DNA of 64,000 nucleotides from Edaphobacter acidisoli (GCF_014642855.1 NZ_BMJB01000001.1:1488001-1552000), one strand, 5' to 3'. Positions 1 through 8,825 are shown, counted from the stretch's first letter. The notes: generated by a model from the letters alone, not told the origin. Translations and numbers: made by a program.

Positions 1-651
1 GTCCGTGTTGACGATTCCATCCATCAGGTAAAACGTCTCGCGGTTCTGCTGACCGAAGAACGACGGCTTGAAAAATGCAGTGCCGGGAATCGCGCTGATG
101 CCGGCATCGGTCGTGCTGATGCCAGATCCCTGCGCCGTCGAAATCGGAGTCACGCCAGGAGAAAGAATCATCAACTGCGTAAAGTTGCGCCCGTTGAGCG
201 GCAAATTCTGAATCTCTTTTGCCTCGATTACATTGCCAAGCTCCGAGGAGCTCCGTTGCAGCATCACACCTTCCGCGCTCGCGTCCACCGTAACCGTCTC
301 GCTGACCGTGCCAATATCCATCTTCTGGTTTGCGGTAAATGTCTGGTCAACCACAAGCTGGAAGGGCGGAAGAATCACCGTCTTGAATCCAGACTTCTTG
401 ATCGTCATCGTGTATTGACCAGGATTGACGTTGACGAATGCAAAGTACCCGCTGTTGTTCGTCTTCGCGTGTGCCGCTACGTTCGTGTCGACGTTGGTCA
501 GCACGACGTCTGCACCAGGAAGCACCAGCCCCGACGCATCGCTGACCGTCCCGTTCACGCCTGCAGACGTGTGCTGAGCAGCCAGGGGCAATGACATGAC
601 CGCAAACAGCGTCAAAACCAGACACCACAGATTGAAATTTTTCGGATACAT
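1..651 (-). CDS. TonB-dependent receptor, N-terminal part (cut by window edge)
   Basis: Outer-membrane receptor for energised uptake of large substrates. The 217 visible residues begin with a signal peptide (MYPKNFNLWCLVLTLFAVMS). A carboxypeptidase-regulatory-like beta-sandwich follows at about residues 30-105 (VNGTVSDASG, GYFAFVNVNPGQYTMTIKKSGF). The start of the plug domain comes next (GNVIEAKEIQNLPLNGRNFT, then LSPGVTP). This arrangement is typical of the large Oar/SusC-like receptors abundant in Acidobacteriaceae. The ATG at 651 sits after a strong AAGGAGGAG ribosome site. The frame is open to base 1, so the C-terminal beta-barrel lies outside the window. It is divergent from an exported GH2 glycosidase, which suggests a carbohydrate substrate, but nothing in the sequence identifies it. 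Confidence 0.9.
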   Translation of the reverse strand, partial: MYPKNFNLWCLVLTLFAVMSLPLAAQHTSAGVNGTVSDASGLVLPGADVVLTNVDTNVAAHAKTNNSGYFAFVNVNPGQYTMTIKKSGFKTVILPPFQLVVDQTFTANQKMDIGTVSETVTVDASAEGVMLQRSSSELGNVIEAKEIQNLPLNGRNFTQLMILSPGVTPISTAQGSGISTTDAGISAIPGTAFFKPSFFGQQNRETFYLMDGIVNTD

Positions 652-980
652 ATTCTCCTCCTTAAATTCGCAATTCGAGCAAAACAGGGGGCCGGTTCGA
701 AATGCATTATTTCTTCTATAAAACGCAATTTTTAGATGTTGAGAAACACCGCTGTCAAATCAATTGCGAAAATGTATTTTTATTTCCGAAATAGACAAAA
801 CGAGCCGCATCAGGCTTTGTTGCCGCAACTGAATGCAGCGAACGGCTTTCCCGCATAAAAAAGGAAGTTAAATATCAATTGAAAAATAATTTCACATTTG
901 GTCTTCACCCGCGCTACCATGCGTACCAGAGGCCACCCAGCCAATACCCGCCTTAGATCCAGCCCTATGGAGAATGTTTG
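652..980. other. Divergent intergenic region, AT-rich
   Basis: 329 bp between the divergent TonB receptor and GH2 genes. It is clearly more AT-rich than the flanking coding DNA and carries several A/T tracts (around 770-800 and 865-900). It presumably holds both promoters. I see no convincing ORF, RNA gene or clear operator palindrome. Confidence 0.5.
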
Positions 981-3554
981 ATGTTCCTGCGAACTCTGTC
1001 ACGACGCCAGTTCATCGGAGGCGCAGCCGCCACTTCAGCCGCATTTTCTTCAGCACTCTCACCCATGCAAGCGCTGGCAGCCGAGCCGTACTTCCCTCCA
1101 AAATCGCCGCGCCAAAAACTAAGCTTCAATATCGACTGGCGCTTCCTGCGCTCCGATGCCACAGGTGCAGAAGCCCCCTCATTCGACGATTCCTCCTGGG
1201 CCACCATCAGCACACCCCACACCTATAACGACGTCGACTCCTTCCGCGATCTCATCTCCCACAGCCACGGAGACGTCGGCATCTATCAGGGCCTTGCCTG
1301 GTATCGCAAACGTTTCCGTCTTCCAGCAGACTTTGCCGGAAAGAAACTCATACTCGAGTTCGAAGGCATGCGCCAGGCCGGGGACATCTACCTCAACGGC
1401 AAAGCCATCGGCCTCTACGAAAACGGCATCAACGCATACGGTGTCGATATCTCCAACGCAGTCCAGTTCGGCGCCCACGACAACGTGCTCGCCGTCAAAG
1501 TCGACAACCGCTCCACCTACAAGGAGCGAGCCACCGGGACGCCCTTCGAGTGGAACGCCGACGACTTCAACCCGAACTTCGGCGGAATCAACCGCCGCGT
1601 CTGGCTGCACGTCATGGACAACATCCACCAGACGTTGCCGCTCTACTATGGCCTCGAAACCACCGGCGTCTACATCCACGCCGGCAACTTCAACATCGCC
1701 GCACGCAACGAGACCGTCACCGTCGAATCGCAAGTGCAAAACGCCTCCAGCAAACCGGCCACCGTCGCACTCTCGGTAGTCATCGTCAACCCCACAGGCA
1801 AAAAGGCCGCAACCTTCAAAGGCAAACCCGCAGAAGTAGCCGCAGGTGAAAAGCTCGTGCTCAGCGCCACCGGCTCGCTCACCCACGCGCGCTTCTGGAG
1901 CGTCGAGGACCCCGCGCTCTACGACGTCTACACCATCCTCAAAGTCAACGGCCGAGTCGTCGACGTCGCCCAAACCACCACCGGCTTCCGCAAAGCCGAA
2001 TTCAAAGGCGGCGCTGGAACCGGCGGCGTCTATCTCAACGAAAAATTCGTCTACCTCAAAGGCTTCGCCCAGCGCTCCACCAACGAGTGGGCCGGGCTCG
2101 GCCAGGCCTATCCCGACTGGATGCACGAGTACACCGCGAACATGATCCGCGCCTGCCACGGCAACTACATCCGTTGGATGCACATCTCGCCGCAAAAAGT
2201 CGACGCCGACGCGATGGCCCGCAACGGCATCATCCAGGTCTGCCCCGCCGGCGACAAAGAGCGCGACGCCACCGGCCGCCAGTGGCAGCAGCGCGTCGAA
2301 GTCATGCGCAACTCGATGATCTACTACCGCAACAACCCCAGCATCCTCTTCTGGGAGGCAGGCAACACCGTCATCACACCCGACCACATGCGCGAGATGG
2401 TTGCCCTGCGCCAGCAGTGGGACCCGCACGGCCAGCGCGTCATCGGCTGCCGCGGCAACAGCGACGACTCCGCCAACACCGCCATCTCCTCCATCGCCGA
2501 ATACTTCGGCGTCATGATCGGCCAGGATCCCAGGACCGACCAGCTCACCGGCCCTACCGCCATCTTCCGCGGCTACAGCGCCCAGCGCCGCGACCGCGCC
2601 CCCATCATCGAGTGCGAAGACTTCCGCGACGAAGCCTCCCGCCGCTACTGGGACAACGACTCCCCACCCTACTTCGGCTTCAAAAAAGGCCCGCAAGACG
2701 CCTACGAGTACACCTCCGAGTCCTTCGCCCTCGCCGGAATCAAACGTTACTGGGACTACTGGACGAACCGCATCTCCAACACCGACCCGGCCCACGCGAA
2801 ATGGTCCGGCTACGCCTCCATCTACTTCTCCGACTCCGACGCCGACGGCCGCCAGGACTCCAGCGAAGTCGCCCGCGTCAGCGGCAAAGTCGACGCCGTG
2901 CGCCTGCCAAAAGAAATCTACTTCGCGCACCGCGTCATGCAAAATACGCAGCCAGACCTGCACATCCTCGGCCACTGGACCTACCCCACCAAAACCGTCA
3001 AGACCATCTACATCATCTCCAACGCCGAATCCGTCGAGCTCTTCCTCAACGGCCGCTCGCTCGGCAAAAGCACGCAGCGCACGAGCGGCGTCATCTTCTC
3101 ATTCTCCGCAATCGAATTCGCCCCCGGCACACTCAAAGCCGTCGGCAGCATCCGCAACCGCGCCGTAGCCGAGCAAACCCTCACCACCACAGACACACCC
3201 GCCGCCATACGCCTCACACCCACACTCAATCCCGCAGGCTGGCAAGCCGACGGCGAAGACATCGCCCTCCTCGACGTCGAAGTCATCGACGCCGAAGGCC
3301 GCCGCGTCCCCACCGACGACGCCCGCGTCGACTTCACCTGCACCGGCCCAGCCATCTGGCGTGGCGGATACAACAGCGGCAAGCTCGACTCCACCAACAA
3401 CCTCTACCTCAACACCGAATGCGGCATCAACCGCGTAGCCGTGCGCTCCACACTCACACCCGGCGCCATCACCATCACCGCCAGCCGCCCCGGACTCAAG
3501 CCCGCAACCCTCCAACTCAACACCAGGCCCCTGACCTCACGCACCCTGCTATAA
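981..3554 (+). CDS. Exported glycoside hydrolase family 2 protein (beta-galactosidase-like)
   Basis: 857 residues from the ATG at 981, which follows a GGAGAA site; an in-frame TTG three bases upstream is the alternative. The N-terminus has a twin-arginine signal (LSRRQFIGGAAATSAAFSSA). The GH2 layout follows: a jelly-roll sugar-binding domain (about 40-210, with GMRQAGDIYLNGKAIG), an immunoglobulin-like domain (about 220-340), a TIM barrel (about 345-620) and C-terminal beta domains. The usual barrel motif ending in Asn-Glu, where Glu is the acid/base, reads FWEAGNT here (Asn462-Thr463), so the canonical Glu is absent. IIECED, somewhat later, may hold the nucleophile. It probably cleaves beta-linked plant or microbial polysaccharide side chains, in the periplasm or outside. 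Substrate is unknown. An MFS transporter lies downstream. Confidence 0.85.
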   Translation: MFLRTLSRRQFIGGAAATSAAFSSALSPMQALAAEPYFPPKSPRQKLSFNIDWRFLRSDATGAEAPSFDDSSWATISTPHTYNDVDSFRDLISHSHGDVGIYQGLAWYRKRFRLPADFAGKKLILEFEGMRQAGDIYLNGKAIGLYENGINAYGVDISNAVQFGAHDNVLAVKVDNRSTYKERATGTPFEWNADDFNPNFGGINRRVWLHVMDNIHQTLPLYYGLETTGVYIHAGNFNIAARNETVTVESQVQNASSKPATVALSVVIVNPTGKKAATFKGKPAEVAAGEKLVLSATGSLTHARFWSVEDPALYDVYTILKVNGRVVDVAQTTTGFRKAEFKGGAGTGGVYLNEKFVYLKGFAQRSTNEWAGLGQAYPDWMHEYTANMIRACHGNYIRWMHISPQKVDADAMARNGIIQVCPAGDKERDATGRQWQQRVEVMRNSMIYYRNNPSILFWEAGNTVITPDHMREMVALRQQWDPHGQRVIGCRGNSDDSANTAISSIAEYFGVMIGQDPRTDQLTGPTAIFRGYSAQRRDRAPIIECEDFRDEASRRYWDNDSPPYFGFKKGPQDAYEYTSESFALAGIKRYWDYWTNRISNTDPAHAKWSGYASIYFSDSDADGRQDSSEVARVSGKVDAVRLPKEIYFAHRVMQNTQPDLHILGHWTYPTKTVKTIYIISNAESVELFLNGRSLGKSTQRTSGVIFSFSAIEFAPGTLKAVGSIRNRAVAEQTLTTTDTPAAIRLTPTLNPAGWQADGEDIALLDVEVIDAEGRRVPTDDARVDFTCTGPAIWRGGYNSGKLDSTNNLYLNTECGINRVAVRSTLTPGAITITASRPGLKPATLQLNTRPLTSRTLL

Positions 3555-3566
3555 CTCTTCCGCAAA

Positions 3567-3616
3567 TCCGGGTGCCCCATCTTCGACGCAGTTTCATCGC
3601 GCCTAAGGTGGGGTTC
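3567..3616 (+). repeat. Dispersed intergenic repeat, family 1, copy 1
   Basis: About 50 bp containing CCCCATCTTCGACGCAG and ending in AGGTGGGGTT. The ends are partly complementary (CCCCAT against GTGGGG), so it could form a hairpin. A diverged copy lies on the minus strand at 58769-58818, upstream of thiG. It sits between the GH2 gene and the MFS gene. Confidence 0.6.
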
Positions 3617-3688
3617 GTCCCCGTGCCAGACATCCCATTCCGCGCGGGTAGCATAGATGACACATCCAACTGCTATCCTCATCCACAG

Positions 3689-4948
3689 ATGACCTCCGCG
3701 AGCAAACCCACCGGCAACACCGCCTCCGTCATCGGCGCGACCACCGCGCTGGTGCTGCTCACCGCGCTCAACTTCGTCAACTACATCGACCGCTACATCC
3801 TCCCCGGCGTGCAAGAGCAGATCAAGGGCGAGTTCCACATCACCGATGCTCAAATCGGCTCGCTCACCCTCTGGTTCATGCTTGCCTACATGCTCACCTC
3901 GCCCATCACCGGCTGGCTGGGCGACCGCTTCCCCCGCAAGCCGATGATCGTCATCGCCGCGCTCTTCTGGAGCGGCATCAACTTCTTCACCGCCTCCGTC
4001 CACTCCTACGACTCGCTCAACCTCCGCCACGCCGCCCTCGGCATCGGCGAAGCCAGCTTCGGCATCTTCGCCCCCGCCATCCTCGCCGACTTCTACCCCG
4101 AAGACCAGCGCAACCGCGTCCTTACCATCTTCAACGTCGCGATCCCTGTCGGCGCAGCGCTCGGCTACCTCGTCGGCGGCACCGTGGGCGAACACTTCGG
4201 CTGGCGCACCTCCTTCATCGTCTCCGCCGTGCCGGGCACGATCATCGCGATCCTCATCGCCATCTTCATGAAGGAGCCCGCCCGCGGCGCGAGCCAGCGC
4301 GACAAGGCGAAGTTCGAAAAAGAGACCGTGCGCTCGCTGCTGCACAACCCGGCGTATCTCTGCTCCATCCTCGGCTACGCGGCGGTGACTTTCTCACTCG
4401 GAGGCATCTCCTGGTGGATGCCCTCGTTCCTCCAGCGAGTCGACGGCCGCAGCGAATCCTCCGCCGCCTTCCTCATGGGAGCCATCACCGTCGTCACCGG
4501 CCTCGGCGGCACCATCACCGGCGGAGCCATCGCGCAGAAGTGGTCCATGCGCAACCCGAAGGCGCTCTACCTCGTCCCCGCCATCAGCGCAGCCACAGCC
4601 GTCCCACCCGCGCTCGTCTGCTTCTTCGGACCACACTCTCTGACCTTGCCGAGCCTCGCAGTCGCCATCTTCCTGATCTTCCTCGGCACCGGCCCCGTCA
4701 ACGCCGCAACGCTCAACGCCGTGCGCCCCGAGATCCGCGCCACCGCCATGGCCGGCCAGCTCTTCATCATCCACGCGCTCGGCGACGCCATCAGCCCACG
4801 CATCATCGGCACCGTCAGCGACCACTCCAACCTCAACCTCGGCCTCGGCTCCACACTCGTCACCATGCTCATCGGCGCCATCATCTTCTTCATCGGCGCA
4901 CGCTTCGCCCCACCGCTGCACTCGGTAGAAGCCGTCACCGCAGCATGA
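3689..4948 (+). CDS. Major facilitator superfamily transporter
   Basis: 419-residue inner-membrane transporter with about 12 predicted hydrophobic segments. The first helix contains TALNFVNYIDRYILPGVQEQ. The loop 2-3 signature GDRFPRK follows the second helix (GWLGDRFPRKPMIV), as expected for MFS. The NYIDR motif in helix 1 resembles Spinster-like and organic acid/sugar MFS members. The start is set at the ATG at 3689, where homologous sequence begins; the same frame is open far upstream without an MFS-like sequence. The stop overlaps the next gene as ATGA, so translation is probably coupled. The substrate cannot be read from sequence. Proximity to a GH2 glycosidase makes a sugar or sugar acid plausible. 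Confidence 0.85.
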   Translation: MTSASKPTGNTASVIGATTALVLLTALNFVNYIDRYILPGVQEQIKGEFHITDAQIGSLTLWFMLAYMLTSPITGWLGDRFPRKPMIVIAALFWSGINFFTASVHSYDSLNLRHAALGIGEASFGIFAPAILADFYPEDQRNRVLTIFNVAIPVGAALGYLVGGTVGEHFGWRTSFIVSAVPGTIIAILIAIFMKEPARGASQRDKAKFEKETVRSLLHNPAYLCSILGYAAVTFSLGGISWWMPSFLQRVDGRSESSAAFLMGAITVVTGLGGTITGGAIAQKWSMRNPKALYLVPAISAATAVPPALVCFFGPHSLTLPSLAVAIFLIFLGTGPVNAATLNAVRPEIRATAMAGQLFIIHALGDAISPRIIGTVSDHSNLNLGLGSTLVTMLIGAIIFFIGARFAPPLHSVEAVTAA

Positions 4949-6123
4949 CGCACAGCCTCAAAATCATCGCCGAAACCCTCGCCTGGCTCATCGCCCTCGC
5001 ATGGCTCTGGAAGTTCATCGGAGCAGCCCGCGGCCTCCCGCGCATCCCCAACCTCTGCGACGCGCAATACAACCGCACGCCCGAAGGCAAACCATCCATC
5101 ACCGTCATCGTCCCGGCGCGCAACGAAGCCGAAAACATCGCGGCCACGCTCGAATCATTGCTCGCGCAAGACTACCCGGTCCAAATCATCGCCGTAGACG
5201 ACCGCTCCTCCGATCGAACCGGCGCCATCATCGACGCGCTCGCAGCCCAATACCGCGACCACCTCACCACACTCCACGTCGTCACCCTCCCCGAAGGCTG
5301 GCTCGGAAAACCTCACGCGATGGCCCTCGCCGCCCGCCACGCCATCGCTCTCCACCAGCCCACCTACCTCCTCTTCACCGACGCCGACGTCCTCTTTCAA
5401 CCCGAAGCCCTCCGCCGCTCCTTAGCCCAAGCCGTCGCAACCCAGGCCGACCACTTCGTCACCTTCCCCACCCCGCTCGTCAAAAGCCCCGGCGAAGGCA
5501 TGATGCTCGGCTTCCTCCAGGTCATGGGTCTCTGGGTCACACGGCCATGGCTGGCATCGAACCCGCGCGCCAAACGAGACGCACTCGGCATCGGAGCCTT
5601 CTGCATGGTGCGTCCCGAAGCCTACCAGCAAATCGGCGGCTTCGAATCCCTCCGCCTTGAGATTCTTGAGGACGTCAACTTCGCTCGCAACATTAAAAAA
5701 TCCGGCCTCCGCCAACGAGTAGCCATCGCCCCCGGCATGGTCTCGCTCCACTGGGCCTCAGGAGCGATGGGCATCGTCCGCACGATGACCAAAAACCTCT
5801 TCGCCGTCTTCAACTTTCGCCTCTGGCTGATGCTCCTTGCCGCAGCAGGCATCAAACTCCTCACCGTCGTCCCCGTCATCTTCCTGTTCTTCCCCGAAAC
5901 CTGCCTGCCCGCCATCATCTCCTTCGCCGCCATCGCAGGACTCTACATCCTCTCCCAACGCTACAGCCGCATCTCCGCATGGAACGCAATCCTGTTCCCC
6001 GCCGGAGCAGTCATGTTCCTCATCAGCCTGCTCCTCTCAACCGTAGCCACCCTACGTCAAGGCGGAGTCATCTGGCGCGGCACCTTCTACCCCCTCACCG
6101 AACTCCGCAAGGCAAAACCGTAA
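4945..6123 (+). CDS. Membrane-anchored family 2 glycosyltransferase
   Basis: 392 residues. An N-terminal membrane helix (IIAETLAWLIALAWLWKFIG) precedes a GT-A domain. The domain opens with PSITVIVPARNEAENIAATL and carries the nucleotide-sugar motifs DDRSSDRTG and FTDADVLF, then a later acidic LEILEDV that may be the catalytic base. About three hydrophobic segments close the protein (for example LWLMLLAAAGIKLLTVVPVIFLFF). The layout resembles the hopanoid-associated HpnB group and related lipid or polysaccharide glycosyltransferases. No other hopanoid gene is in view, so I do not assign HpnB. It starts inside the stop of the MFS gene (ATGA), implying a two-gene operon. Confidence 0.8.
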   Translation: MTHSLKIIAETLAWLIALAWLWKFIGAARGLPRIPNLCDAQYNRTPEGKPSITVIVPARNEAENIAATLESLLAQDYPVQIIAVDDRSSDRTGAIIDALAAQYRDHLTTLHVVTLPEGWLGKPHAMALAARHAIALHQPTYLLFTDADVLFQPEALRRSLAQAVATQADHFVTFPTPLVKSPGEGMMLGFLQVMGLWVTRPWLASNPRAKRDALGIGAFCMVRPEAYQQIGGFESLRLEILEDVNFARNIKKSGLRQRVAIAPGMVSLHWASGAMGIVRTMTKNLFAVFNFRLWLMLLAAAGIKLLTVVPVIFLFFPETCLPAIISFAAIAGLYILSQRYSRISAWNAILFPAGAVMFLISLLLSTVATLRQGGVIWRGTFYPLTELRKAKP

Positions 6124-6521
6124 ACAGGCCTACATCACAATCACGCATCGATACTTCAGTCCGGCAATACCGGCACTGTCCTTGTCATGATCTCTTCCCG
6201 CTCTGCCCCAAAAGCACGTCATCTCAGATAGACCCGGACTTCAGTCCGGGCAATACCGGCCACAAAAAGAAACAGGGGCTTCAGCCCCCGGGATATGCCG
6301 TCATATCCGTGCCAACAACCCCACAAATATCGTGCCTCAGCAGGCACAAATCCAAGGGCCAAAGGCCCGCCTCATACCAGCCTGGGGCGCAAGCCCCAGG
6401 TTAGCTCCCGAAAATTAAAGGGCTGAAAGCTCGCTTCATAGAAGCCCACGCGAACCCCACGATTCCTGCTGCACATTCAACCCGAGAGGCGTACACTCCA
6501 ACCGCAAGGAGGGACAAGGCC
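6124..6521. repeat. Cluster of short GC-rich palindromes
   Basis: 398 bp without a credible gene but dense in small inverted repeats: CCCGGACTTCAGTCCGGG (6233-6250), GGGGCTTCAGCCCC (6275-6288), GTGCCTCAGCAGGCAC (6332-6347), GGGCCAAAGGCCC (6356-6368) and CCTGGGGCGCAAGCCCCAGG (6381-6400). A direct repeat based on CTTCAGTCCGG..CAATACCGGC occurs near 6155 and 6240. The core GCAATACCGGCAC recurs near 17973. The pattern resembles REP-like intergenic elements. Each could fold as a hairpin in RNA. Confidence 0.7.
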
Positions 6522-6869
6522 ATGCCCAAGACCGCACTCCTGCTAGCCTCTCTACTACTCCTCTACCCAACCGCAGCCAAAGCCCAGGCAGCCGCGGAAG
6601 CTGGCATGCTCACAGGAGCGGTCTCTGGCATCACCTCCGCCACCAGCCACAAGATGGGCGTCTCCAACCTCGACAACAAAACAGGCGGCAAAGTAACCGA
6701 GGTCACGAACACGCACCGAACAACGCCCAGACACGCCAGAACCACCGCACAAAAGAAGACCGCCCCCACAACAACCGCAAGCACCGCCACCCACACCACC
6801 AAACCGCAGGGCCACATCGTCGGCGTCTGGCCCCCAAACGCACTGACGTCCCAGGCCCAGCCCCAATAG
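6522..6869 (+). CDS. Small secreted protein of unknown function
   Basis: 115 residues with a clear signal peptide (KTALLLASLLLLYPTAAKAQA), then a low-complexity Thr/Ala/His-rich body and a short C-terminal patch HIVGVWPPNAL. The ATG follows AAGGAGGGA at a good distance. There are no cysteines and no recognised domain. The mature protein is probably disordered and periplasmic or cell-surface. It lies between a palindrome cluster and a strong terminator, so it is probably transcribed alone. Confidence 0.55.
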   Translation: MPKTALLLASLLLLYPTAAKAQAAAEAGMLTGAVSGITSATSHKMGVSNLDNKTGGKVTEVTNTHRTTPRHARTTAQKKTAPTTTASTATHTTKPQGHIVGVWPPNALTSQAQPQ

Positions 6870-6996
6870 CCGCACAAAACCCTGTCAAGCCCCCATCCCT
6901 GAGGAAAACCCCGCAACCAACACATCCCAAAAGAGATATTTCCAAGCGCAACTTGGCGGTTTAGTTTCCTCCCATTTCGTAAAATAGAACCAGTAA

Positions 6997-7027
6997 GAAA
7001 AGCCCCGGCCAAAAACCGGGGCTTTTC
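6997..7027 (+). terminator. Rho-independent terminator, probably bidirectional
   Basis: A perfect 12-bp stem GAAAAGCCCCGG / CCGGGGCTTTTC around a 7-nt loop CCAAAAA. The A-tract and T-tract at the ends allow termination in either direction. It serves the small secreted protein on the plus strand and could also stop queF-side transcription on the minus strand. Confidence 0.8.
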
Positions 7028-7040
7028 CATTGCAACCAGA

Positions 7041-7106
7041 AAGGAAGTCCAGACTTAACCTATGTCTCTGGAAGACTTTACACACTTAAGTACGGGGAGG
7101 GGGTCC
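7041..7106 (+). repeat. Dispersed intergenic repeat, family 2, copy 1
   Basis: A roughly 65-bp segment ending in AGTACGGGGAGGGGG, immediately next to the queF stop codon. A related segment on the minus strand at 42551-42605 shares this 15-mer and the preceding CTCTG..ACTTTA..TT pattern. An overlapping ORF here has no protein-like character. Confidence 0.5.
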
Positions 7107-7523
7107 TCACCGCGGTCCCCTGGACTTCTTCGGCCGTGGATAGAACGCCTCCACCACGGTAGAAATCCCACCCCGAGGCCGGAAGTCCCCCACCACCAGC
7201 GCCCACTCCGGCCCGCAAGCCTTCACCACATCATCCAGCACCTGGTTCACGATGTTCTCCTGAAAGATCCCGAGGTTCCGGTACGTGAAGAGGTACTCCT
7301 TCAGCGACTTCAACTCCAGGCAGGTCTTCCGAGGCATGTACCGGATGGTGATCCGCCCAAAGTCGGGCAGCCCGGTCTTCGGGCACACCGACGTAAACTC
7401 CGGATCGTCGATCAGAATCTCGTAAGCCGGGAACTGGTTCTTCCACGTCTCGATCGCAGGAAACTTCGTATCCAGACCCGCCTTCGCGTGGTCGTCCGTG
7501 TAGCCGGTAGTCTTCTTGGTCAT
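7107..7523 (-). CDS. queF: NADPH-dependent 7-cyano-7-deazaguanine reductase (preQ1 synthase)
   Basis: 138 residues, the size of the short unimodular QueF type. It reduces the nitrile of preQ0 to the aminomethyl group of preQ1 in the queuosine tRNA-modification pathway. The catalytic cysteine lies in SVCPKTG (Cys47), the active-site Asp in LPDFG (Asp54), and the QueF/NADPH motif reads LELKSLKEYL (69-78). The protein is cytosolic. Its start lies 13 bp after the stop of the upstream M48 protease gene on the same strand, so the two may be co-transcribed. No other queuosine gene is in the window. Confidence 0.95.
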   Translation of the reverse strand: MTKKTTGYTDDHAKAGLDTKFPAIETWKNQFPAYEILIDDPEFTSVCPKTGLPDFGRITIRYMPRKTCLELKSLKEYLFTYRNLGIFQENIVNQVLDDVVKACGPEWALVVGDFRPRGGISTVVEAFYPRPKKSRGPR

Positions 7524-7536
7524 ACCGCCATTCTAC

Positions 7537-8721
7537 CTAGTCCCGGCGGCTCAACGTCGGCCGGTCGTCACCTGAATCCGACGGGGTGTTCGGATTGTTG
7601 TTACTGTCCGCCGTACGGCGCAGCGTAGGACGGCTACCCTCCTTGCCGTTCGTGACCTTACGCCGGTTCTCCAACCGCGCCAGCCGCGCCTTCACCGCAT
7701 CAAACTCGCTGGTCGTCACGATGTAATCCGGCTTCGACGGCATGATCGTCGCGATCTCCTCCTCGGAGCGCGCAATCCGGTCAGGCGTCTGCGGGTGGTC
7801 CGCGAAGACCTTCGCCAGCGTCCCCGGCTTGTGCTTCTCCAACGCCGATATCTTCTCGAAGAACTGCACGAAAGCCTGTGGATCGTAGCCAGCCTTGTAC
7901 ATGTACTGCAACCCCAGCCAGTCAGCCTCCGCCTCAAAGTTCCGCGAGAACTGCAGGAACGTCACCGGTATGGCGATCTGAGACGCCTCGTAGATACCGT
8001 ATCCAGTCCATGAACCATACGCCACGATCATCAGCGGGATGGACCCGATCTGCATGTAATTCAGACGCGTAGCCTCACGCGCAGCGTGGTGCGCACAGAC
8101 GTGAGCGATCTCGTGAGCCATAACCCCAGCGAGCTCGGCCTCTTCATCAGCCGCCAAAATCAGGCCAGAGTTGACGTAGAAGAAACCGCCAGGAAGAGCC
8201 ATAGCATTGATCTCGTCCGAGTCGATGATTTTTATCGTGAACGGAACCTTGCAGTCAGAGTTCTTGACTATGTTCTGGCCTACGCGGTTGATGTACTCGT
8301 TGATGACCGGATCGGTGACCATGTGGGCCGACTTTTCGATCTCCGTAGCGTACTGTTTCCCGTTGCGGATCTCCCAGTCAGTCGAATACCAGTTACCCAC
8401 GCCGCGTCCCCCGATGTCGCGGGTACCGATGGCATTGACATCATCCTCACTGCCCTTCTTGATATGTGTGTCAAGATCTTCGCCGGGCGATGGGATTGAG
8501 TCGGTCTCGGGCTTAGCCGCAGCGGTAGCAGCTGCCGCCTTCTTGTCCTTGTCAGATTTCGCCTGCGGAGCTTTATCCGAAGGCTGTGCAGAGGACTGCG
8601 ATTCAGTGGCGGTAGGCTGAGAAGATGGCGCAGTCTGCGTCTGCGAATCTGTACTTTGCGCAAAACCCGTCGTTGAAAACACGAGAACGGCTACCAGTCC
8701 GAGATACATTGCCGAGCGCAT
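7537..8721 (-). CDS. M48-family zinc metalloprotease, exported
   Basis: 394 residues. A signal peptide (MRSAMYLGLVAVLVFSTTGFAQ) is followed by a Ser/Gln/Lys-rich linker to about residue 95, then a peptidase M48 domain. The zinc site is MAHEIAHVCAHH (His203-Glu204-His207). The third ligand is probably the Glu in FEAEADWLGLQYMYKAGYDP, the usual M48 helix. It resembles BepA/LoiP-type periplasmic proteases involved in outer-membrane quality control, but lacks BepA's large C-terminal TPR array. It ends with a basic tail. It is followed by queF 13 bp later and preceded by the pseudopilin genes on the same strand. Confidence 0.88.
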   Translation of the reverse strand: MRSAMYLGLVAVLVFSTTGFAQSTDSQTQTAPSSQPTATESQSSAQPSDKAPQAKSDKDKKAAAATAAAKPETDSIPSPGEDLDTHIKKGSEDDVNAIGTRDIGGRGVGNWYSTDWEIRNGKQYATEIEKSAHMVTDPVINEYINRVGQNIVKNSDCKVPFTIKIIDSDEINAMALPGGFFYVNSGLILAADEEAELAGVMAHEIAHVCAHHAAREATRLNYMQIGSIPLMIVAYGSWTGYGIYEASQIAIPVTFLQFSRNFEAEADWLGLQYMYKAGYDPQAFVQFFEKISALEKHKPGTLAKVFADHPQTPDRIARSEEEIATIMPSKPDYIVTTSEFDAVKARLARLENRRKVTNGKEGSRPTLRRTADSNNNPNTPSDSGDDRPTLSRRD

Positions 8722-8825
8722 AACAGTTCTCCTGGGTGGACTGGCTTAACCTACCGAAAAGATGGACGCAGCCCAACACTATTGGACGTAGTATGCGCCC
8801 TTTCGGTGAGCGAGAACAAGGCTGG

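Noticed and set aside
1179..2975. 598-codon minus-strand open frame opposite the GH2 gene
   Set aside because: Val/Gly/Asp-rich antisense frame typical of high-GC third positions; no domain, signal or ribosome site.
2087..3680. Very long plus-strand frame upstream of the MFS gene, rich in Arg/His/Pro
   Set aside because: It is the +1 shadow of the GH2 gene; the MFS-like sequence begins only at the ATG at 3689.
3404..4345. 313-codon minus-strand frame opposite the MFS gene
   Set aside because: Antisense shadow with biased composition; the plus strand encodes a clear transporter.
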